Positions 57,406-64,000 of a stretch of DNA of 64,000 nucleotides are shown here, in pieces (the stretch's first letter is position 1; each line of letters opens with the position of its first letter). Source of the stretch: Flammula alnicola (lineage: Eukaryota > Basidiomycota > Agaricomycetes > Agaricales > Strophariaceae); the NCBI GenBank assembly GCA_015499995.1, contig JADNRV010000155.1, positions 1-64,000 on the forward strand, read 5' to 3'. Below the pieces are notes generated by a model. That model was not told the origin of the DNA. It saw only the letters and a list, made by a program, of their open reading frames with translations, and ran no database searches. The position numbers were made by a program, and so were the translations under genes.

Positions 57406-58023
57406 TCAACTCATCGAGGGTTGAAAAGAACTGTCGGGCTGCTTCTTTAGAATGCCCGGTGGTTGTCCTCTATCGTACGTGGGCATAGTAATTTTTCTAG
57501 ACGTGTTTGGGTCTGTGATAGTGAGGAGCTGAGTGCCGTCTGGGGCATTCTTCACCTCGCTAGATGTTAGACATTCAAACGGTCGTCCTAGTAGCACCTT
57601 GTACGCCGGGTTCACCATTACATGTACTTGGAAATATAAAGTTATTTCTCCAAACACAAATGGCACATTCCTAGCTAGTCCCAATGTCTTTTCAATTTGC
57701 TTATTGGCGCTCTGCATATGTATAATAATCGCAGGGTCCCAATTAAGTCTGAGTTTGACTGCCGTATCCTTTCCCATTGAGATGATTTGCGAACCACCAT
57801 CCAATAATGCTTCCTCGGTGGCCACCCCGTTGATCACAGGATGTACCGCCTTTAAAGGGTGCGATTCCTTTGCCACTAGCAGCTTCCTAGGTTCTTCACC
57901 CGGAGCTAGCTCGTTCAAATACTGCACAAAGGGATCTTCTATAACAATGGCTCCCTTTGGTAAGCCATCGCAATCCATTGCAAGCACTCGATACTTAGGC
58001 GGCGGTAAATCTTCTGCTAGCAT
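57406..58023 (-). pseudogene. Ty3-like element 2: aspartic protease-like domain
   Basis: 205 codons with HPVINGVATEEALLDGGSQI. The expected active site D-[ST]-G appears as D-G-G-S (about 57788-57800), followed by a retropepsin-like flap and GRPFECL near 57570. The stop TGA overlaps an ATG (TGATG near 57405-57410) that opens the next frame (57409 to 57104). Upstream frames (58232 to 58017, 58618 to 58232) are acidic or basic linkers. Confidence 0.65.
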
Positions 58024-58614
58024 ATATTGTGGTAATGGTTCCTCCTTCTCATAGTCGGTCCCACTTCCTCTTCTTCTTCTTCTTCAATCATTGTCACCTT
58101 GCGCACCTCAATATTGGTTGGTACACGCCTAGCTGAGAATTCTTTTACGAATTTCTTCTGCATTTGGCTGTTCGCAACTCCCATTAGCTGCGCTTGAGTG
58201 ACTTCCACTTTCAGCTGCTTTAGTTGCTCCACTAATTCACCAATATCGACTTCATCTTCAATAGGCGCCCGGTGTTTATATGCCGGCCCTTCTTTTCTAT
58301 ATTGGGAATTGGCTCTTCCCTGGGCTTCGGTCTCATTTTGACAACCGTCGACAGGGGCGGTACGTCAATGTACGGCATCATCTTCGGCTTCGGATGCGCC
58401 ACAGTCTCAGGATTAACCTCGGCGATCTCGAAGTCCACCCGTTTCTGCTTCGATTTCGGGGCCGCTGTTCTCTGTCGCGGCGCTAGCTCCTCTTCCTCCT
58501 CATCACTACTCTCTATTTCCTCTACGCGTTTCTTTTTATTTACGTCCTCCGGCGCTGTCAGTCTAGGAGCAGTCGCTTTCTGTCTCCTAGTACCCGCTTT
58601 TGCCTTCATCGAAC

Positions 58615-59966
58615 TCAATCGAAACCCGGATCCTCGACTTCTCCTCTAGGTGGCTGCCCCGACCTAGTTAATGCTAGTATGGTCCCCTGTTTTTCCGCAG
58701 CTAGCATCTCCTCATACGTCTCTCTATACTCATCCATCTCGTCTCGTCGCTGCTGCTGATAGACCGTGCTAGGTCTCGACTGGTAGGACGGACCTGGCCT
58801 CCCCTGCAACTCTTGTCTCAATTTTTCTATCACCTCGTCCCTCTGATCTCTCTGCTGGTTCGTGTAGAGCGACATGGAACCTTGATGCGCTTGGAGATGA
58901 TACATCCCCGGTACGCTCTCTGTCTCCCATGATTGGAACGCGACGTCAGTTTTCTGCTTCGCGTGCCACTCATCTACTCGATCCTTGACAGGCCTAGTTG
59001 GGTCAAACGATATCATCCTGCCATCTGGGAAGTACAGTTTTCCCCCGTCTCCTAGATTCACCTTTCCCAGTCGTCAGATGTGCTTGGCGCACTGGACAAT
59101 CTCTGTACATATGACCAGTCATATGACAGTAGAAGCAATTCCTAGGCGCTTCTGGCGGCTGATAGCGCATCATTGGAGGCGGTGGGGGCTGGTACATTCT
59201 CATAGGCGCCGGCTGGGGTGGAGGCATTTGCTGCACCATCCTAGTCTGCTGATGAATACTATTTTTGAATTCATCCAACAACTGCTTCTGATTTCTCTCG
59301 CTAGTTGTTATCCAATCTTTGAAGATGGAAAACTCCTGCTTGATACTCTCTAGCTCTCGTTGTACTGGAGCTAGCACCATGCTCTCCTTTTTATTCTGAC
59401 CGGAGGAACCAGTGGTAACTCCTCCCTTTCCACTCCTGTGGCTCCAGGATTTAGTGCCCGAGCTAGGTCTTCTGCCACTCAGATAAACTCGTCTAGCTTG
59501 TACCTGTCTTCCGCCCGAGCTGGTGGTGCAGTCGACGCGGTGAGTCCTCCCACATTATTGCTGATTAAGAAATCCAGCATATCCTTTGACTGAGTTGCCT
59601 GCAGATCTAGCTTGGCATATACTCGGTTTCGGAATTCTGGGGTGAGGCACCCCGCAAAGTAGGCTACTAGCGTATGATTCGCTAGCAACGTCGGTGCTTC
59701 TGCTAGCTTCTTGGACTCGACTTTAAACGCTCTTTTGAACGTTAACAGCTCCGAGAGATCTGATTCTCCGATTCTCTGGTTTTCTTTGCACACTTGTTTA
59801 AGGCGCTTCAGAGATCCAGTAGATAGACCTATAGCTTCGGGGTAGTCCTTAATGATATCTTTCTTGTAGTCGACGTAGGTTTTTCCTGCACCCGCATATG
59901 AGTCAAAGGATTGCCATTGCGCCTCTATTCTGGGCGATACGTATCATCCAACATATTTCTTTTGAT
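58615..59966 (-). pseudogene. Ty3-like element 2: gag C-terminal part with zinc knuckle
   Basis: Resumes after MITE 3 with KKYVGWYVSPRIEAQWQ; capsid part LTFKRAFKVESKKLAEA and YFAGCLTPEFRNRVYAK to a stop at about 59479. The next frame carries LESIKQEFSIFKDWITT, a proline/methionine-rich stretch and the knuckle CFYCHMTGHMYRDC (about 59090-59131). A third frame (59061 to 58615) continues LYFPDGRMISFDPTRP, a common post-knuckle block in these elements. Two frameshifts at least. Confidence 0.75.
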
Positions 59967-61111
59967 CAGTACTTTACCCTCCTCCACCTATTCCTGGTGG
60001 ACTCCACGGACTCCGCATAAAATTGGCGGAGTCCAGATGGACTCCTGATGGACTCCACATGGAGTCTGGTGGAGTCCACTATGAAGAAGTGGAGTCCATA
60101 TGGACTCCACCTGGACTCCACATAGAGTCTGGTGGAGTCCACATGAAGTCTGGTGGAGTCCACATGAAGTCCACATGGAGTCCGGTGGAATCCACATGGA
60201 CTCCATATAAACTCCGGATGGACTCCATATGGAGTCCAGAAATGACGCAACTTCAACTGGTGGACTTAGACAAAACTCAGAAAAAAATATCACCAAAAGT
60301 TTGCATTCAACAGTAATTGAACCCAGAGCTTTCAGAAAGCTATTAGAACAAACCATTTAACCACTACACCAGAGAACCTTGTCTAACTGAGCAAAAAAAG
60401 CGCCCTATATACCTCCTTTTCTCTAATATATCTATTTATTTTGTGACATGAGTCACAAAATTCAGGGTCAAGTGAGGTACCATCAGATTCAGAAATTTAA
60501 GGAGATTCTAGATACACATGACCAGGTTATGTCAGCGATATATTGCTTTATTTGGCTGGTCCCAGGTACCGTGGGAACTTTTTGCCAAAAAAGGTAGTTA
60601 TACAACCTGCTTCCAGAACCCTGAATATGCAACAATTATATTAATAGGTGCTTTGGTCGGTGAGAAAAATGCAAAATACTCGACCAAATACGAGTCTTTT
60701 GAAATTTGCACCTGCCAAATATGGAATTTCTTGATTATAAATAGGGTCCACTGTGTCACTTTGATGTCATTTTATGTAACAGTATCTAATTTTCACATTG
60801 TTGCTAAAAATAACTAGTGTTTCCCCAAAAGGAAATCACGAGACTCCTATTGGACCACCTGGACTCCTGTTGGACTCCATCTGAACTCCTGGTACTCCCG
60901 TTCTACTATAAAACCAGCGGACTCCAGGGACTCCATATGGAGTCTCCGGAGTTTGTCAGGACTCCATCTGGACTCCTGGTGGAGTCCAGCATAAAATTTG
61001 GCAGGGCTGTCAGCCAAAAAAAAAGCACACATGGACTCCACATGGACTACTCCACTCCGCCGGAGTCCATCCGGAGTCCACCAGGAATAGGTGGGGGAGG
61101 GTAAAGACCTC
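59967..61111 (+). mobile_element. MITE 3: GGAGTCC/GGACTCC subterminal arrays and tRNA-like core
   Basis: 1145 bp inside gag of element 2; TSD cttttgat/ctttttat (59959-59966, 61112-61119; 7 of 8 match). Ends CAGTACTTTACCCTCC and, inverted, GAGGTCTTTACCCTCC. Both sides (59990-60240, 60840-61085) consist largely of tggactccacatggagtcc-like units. The core shares gaggtaccatcagattcag (about 60475-60493) and related blocks with MITE 1 and 2. The tRNA-like module is at 60300-60378 (minus). No ORF of note. Confidence 0.83.
60300..60378 (-). other. tRNA-like pol III promoter module in MITE 3
   Basis: Minus strand: box A tggtgtagtgg (60371-60361) and box B gggttcaattac (60324-60313) in the same relative position and orientation as in MITE 2. 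MITE 1 lacks it. Confidence 0.6.
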
Positions 61112-61837
61112 CTTTTTATCGACGTCCGTCAATCCCGTATTCCCTTTGAAACACTCCTCTAAGTCGTCGAAATATCTTAACAACTCTTCCGGCCTGCTAT
61201 CTTCAAACTGAGGCACCCCCTTCTGATTCCTAGCTGGCATCGGCATGATGGGCGTAGTATCGGGTCTTCCTAGTTTCTTTTTAGCTAGCTCTACTAGAAA
61301 TGTCACAAAAGCCGCTGAGTATGTCTCCTGCTTTTCTGGTTGAGATTTTTGTCTCTGTTTTTCTTTGCTAGTGGATGGACGGCTCTCCTCCTCTTTGTCT
61401 AGCCCTAAATCTCGTCCTAGCGGAATTTCCTTTAGTAACTCCTTTCCTAGTTCTTCTTCACTAGCTTGGTCCCAATCTTCGGGTATTTTCTCTTTTAGCA
61501 AGCTAGTTTCTTTCGAGCTTATTGAGAGGCTAGGTGACAGAGGTTCTGATTTTGCGGAACGGAATTCTTCCGTTTGAGGCTCTACAGACGCTCGGTTTTC
61601 ACTAGTTTCTCCAACTGGCTCGTTTTGTTCTGCAATCGTGCTTGATTTTGGTGTGTTACTCCTCCTTCTTCTCCTTTTCTTTCCCGGGTTTTCGTTAGGT
61701 AGTCCCGGTATTTGACCAGCGGCTTGCGAGTTACGCATACCTCTGGGTTGCGGCCCGCTTTGTGAAGGTCCACTAGCTGGCTGCGTGGGTCTCGCCAATG
61801 ATGACGGCGGATTGCTTGGCTTAGGCACCGTTTTCAC
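61112..61837 (-). pseudogene. Ty3-like element 2: gag N-terminal part
   Basis: Starts MKTVPKPSNPPSSLARPTQ. Ser/Pro/Glu-rich with a basic stretch (GKKRRRRRSNTPKSS); then AFVTFLVELAKKKLGRPD and RPEELLRYFDDLEECFKGN, the start of the capsid, up to TDVDKKE at the MITE 3 junction. No stop within this piece. By eye it contains 14 CTAG sites in about 740 bp. Confidence 0.7.
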
Positions 61838-63992
61838 TGACTAGATGTGGTATTTTTCGATTGATTTCGCTTTTACAAACGTCCTCGCTCAATTGTACCT
61901 GTTTTGTGTAATGCTACGAATTTCAAAGTTCCAATAAAATATGTTTCTGAACCACCCCTCGCGGTGGGCTCCAGATGAGAGACCTGCTACGCGCTCAGCG
62001 ACCTAAACAACACACACAACTGTGGAGCGAGATCCTAACTAGGTCGAGCGATGCTCTACTAGCTTCAGAAATATGTAGTGTACTGTACTCCACAGTGTTT
62101 GTTTTATTTAGCTAGCTGACTTGTAGACAGCGCCTCGCGGTTCGTTTAAAGTGGGTATGAGGGATTATTCAAATACACGTTTTATCTTCGTTTCAAGCTT
62201 CGTTTTATCACAAGGATGAACGGTTTTATTGATTTTAAGGTTTTATGTTTTTAGAAAAGCTCTCTAAGACGCTACTAGCTCGATTTTCGAAACACTAGCT
62301 GCTCTGGAGGCTCGGAACTCGTCTGAAACTAAGGCCGCACTGTGCGCTACCTTCTGAACGATCTGCTAGCCCACTTGGACTCTGTTTCTGACTTTCTCTA
62401 GGCACTCTTCCGGCCTCTAAGCACTCTTCTGGCTTCTAAATTCTTGGACCTTGTCCTCAAGAACTTCTCTTTAACACTAAGCCTTCTTCTGGCTTTCAAA
62501 CGAACTCTATTGAAGTCAAACTGATCCTTTATTCGTCCTCTTTCTTACTAGACACTGTGTCTTAGCTCGAAATAAAACTGGGAAGAGATTGCTTAAGGTA
62601 ACTAGCTACATAGGTACATCTTTTATACTACAGCTATGTGTGGTTCTAGTATGCGAATAAAATAGTGTAAAACATTCTTATCTCATGTAAATAATGCCTG
62701 CAGGCAATGGGTATAGGGTTGGGTATTCCAGGTGACCAGATAGAGGTCAAGGGATTTGGAAATTCATCCCATTTTAGCGCGCTAGGATGCTCCTGACTTC
62801 CGCGTACCATGCGCATCATGCGTGCATCTCGGCTAGCGGTGCCGCTTTATTCCGGATCTGCGGCCATCATTGATGCTGGTTCCATCTTTCCTTTCTCGTC
62901 CTATTACCACTTTTGGTACTCCCGCGGGTAGAGGGTGGAGCGTGCGTCTAACTAACGCGTCTGCGTCCCGTGCGTTTCTCAGTAAGTCACAAGATACGCT
63001 CGCTAGTAGTCGTGCGTTTTGACCGCATGCTAACTAGCTGTGTCTTGTACTCCTAGCTGTAGTATTTTATAGCTAGCTTTTCAGCAATACATTGATTGTA
63101 CTGAATTCGCCGCGCACTATTTCCAAAGCATCCAGAAGTCTTTTAATTTATTCCCCATGGTGCGTTTATGCCTCGCTAGTCGTTTATGACTTATGCGTTC
63201 TATGTTTCACTGTTTTCTAACTTTTAACTGTCTCCCGGCTTATCATACGGACTCAGCTAGCTCTGAACCGCGTCTGATTACCATTGTCACAGGTTATATG
63301 ACAGCTAGTAGTCGCATAGCTAGGCTTCAGACTACTAAATTGGGTGCGTTATAGTCTCTTTGTCTCGGTCATATTCCATAGGTAAAAGATGATATATTGC
63401 AAAATTCATGCGTGGCCGGTTTGCGGCCCTATCAACGCCAGCTATACTGGACATTTTCTATTTTTGTATAAGTACCCTTCCAGTTCCGGACTATTTATAG
63501 TCTCCATACTTATGCATTCTCAGCGACACCACTATTGTCGAGAGGACTCTCTTCCATCCCTTCTGACTCATTTTTGCTACCACATACTTTCGAACGACTC
63601 CAAAGGAGTCACTTTAACATGGTCTGTTCGCACCTAGGACTAGTATAAATACCGTAGCTACACAACGATGTACTTTAGCTAGTTCTTGAGAATCTTGACT
63701 TCTTTGTCTTGCCTCTCTCCTCGCCATGAATGTATAAGCTCATTGAGCCTCTAGACATGATCACTTAAGCTCATCCGAGCCTCTAAGTGCGAACGATCCA
63801 ATCTAGGACTTCTTGACATGACTTTGGAATCACTGATTGCTGGACTCCAACATCGCAATCACGTTGTTTCTTGCTAGTCGTAACAGTTTTCTCCTCTAGA
63901 TCCAATTCCTCAATGAGCAAACGGATGTGTGCACTGGTTTGCTTTCCAGTGAGTTTCTTCTTTGGTGGTTCATATCGTTGTTGATAATTCAT
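61838..63992. other. CTAG-rich non-coding region, leader and possible LTR of element 2
   Basis: About 2.15 kb upstream of gag (in minus sense) without a convincing gene. CTAG remains dense, e.g. 8 sites in 63001-63360. A plus-strand TATA-like gtataaatacc at about 63642-63652 is followed by ttagctagttcttgagaatc, resembling the region after the TATA box in the chromovirus 1 LTR, so an LTR may lie around 63.3-63.8 kb. An open minus-strand stretch of 69 codons (63992 to 63783, MNYQQRYEPPKKKLTGKQ) runs to the window edge and could be an exon, but support is weak. Confidence 0.4.
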
Positions 63993-64000
63993 CGTGTTCT

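Larger units (their letters stand above)
53467..61837 (-). mobile_element. Ty3-like LTR element 2 (CTAG-rich), decayed gag-pol
   Basis: Minus-strand order: gag N-terminus (61837 to 61112), MITE 3, gag C-terminus and CCHC (59966 to about 59000), variable linker, protease-like (about 57600-58020), RT, RNase H, integrase, acidic tail ending EDEDLWWDEE at about 53468. The polyprotein is spread over about a dozen open frames that overlap or abut by a few bases, so many frameshifts are needed to join it. LTRs were not identified: the left side ends in the antisense gene, and 61850-63992 is non-coding. Confidence 0.8.

Noticed and set aside
63783..63992. 69-codon minus-strand open frame at the window edge as a gene
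   Set aside because: Only a partial open stretch with no recognisable domain or splice context; mentioned only within the regional entry.

Overview
The window looks like a transposon graveyard from a filamentous basidiomycete, probably Agaricomycotina. Evidence for this is the ~50-60 nt GT-AG introns in the intact genes, Tad1/I-group LINEs, a chromodomain Ty3/gypsy element, Ty1/copia elements and hAT DNA transposons. I see no housekeeping gene, rRNA or CRISPR array. Nearly every base to about 51.9 kb belongs to mobile elements nested in one another; the rest is dominated by a second, decayed Ty3-like element.

Layout. 1-5361: 3' part of a copia element (integrase-RT-RNase H, LTR 4983-5361), itself split by two near-identical 1.1-kb tRNA-headed SINEs in opposite orientation. 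5362-51897: a stack of Tad1-like LINE copies on both strands (ORF1 = gag with zinc knuckles; ORF2 = AP endonuclease, RT, RNase H, C-terminal CCHC). Into them are inserted a gypsy chromovirus (24997-33352), a full-length hAT transposon with an apparently intact 12-exon transposase (41098-45894), three short non-autonomous hAT-type elements (25436-26051, 36848-37398, 46239-47070) and two members of another short TIR family (12829-13896, 49744-50681). A third member of that family lies at 59967-61111. A second copia gag (14707-17353, minus) carries a 1.77-kb unclassified insertion. 51898-63992 is a CTAG-rich region with a decayed Ty3-like gag-pol on the minus strand and a multi-intron gene of unknown function on the plus strand, antisense to it.

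Key structural result. The LINE fragments are not randomly scattered. Target-site duplications (TSDs), private variants and LINE coordinates show that about 24.5 kb (roughly 11391-35862) has been inverted, with a 295-bp LINE piece displaced at the left breakpoint. Undoing this on paper reunites five split structures: (i) host LINE A/F (5362-6567 + 19136-17521) interrupted by LINE X0; (ii) X0 (19137-21310 + 11034-6568) interrupted by X1; (iii) X1 (21311-35862 + 11390-11034) carrying the chromovirus; (iv) X2 (12261-11686, 11391-11685, 35863-38138); (v) LINE K (39217-38139 + 12262-14706), the host of X2.

How parts work together. LINE ORF1 and ORF2 overlap as TAATG, suggesting coupled translation. 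The SINE ends in the same 3' tail as the LINEs, so it was probably mobilised by LINE reverse transcriptase. The short TAG-ended elements share 8-bp TSDs and terminal style with the autonomous hAT element, but each carries its own subterminal repeat alphabet. Many retroelement ORFs are dead (frameshifts, Arg codons turned to TGA); the hAT transposase is the best candidate for a still functional gene.
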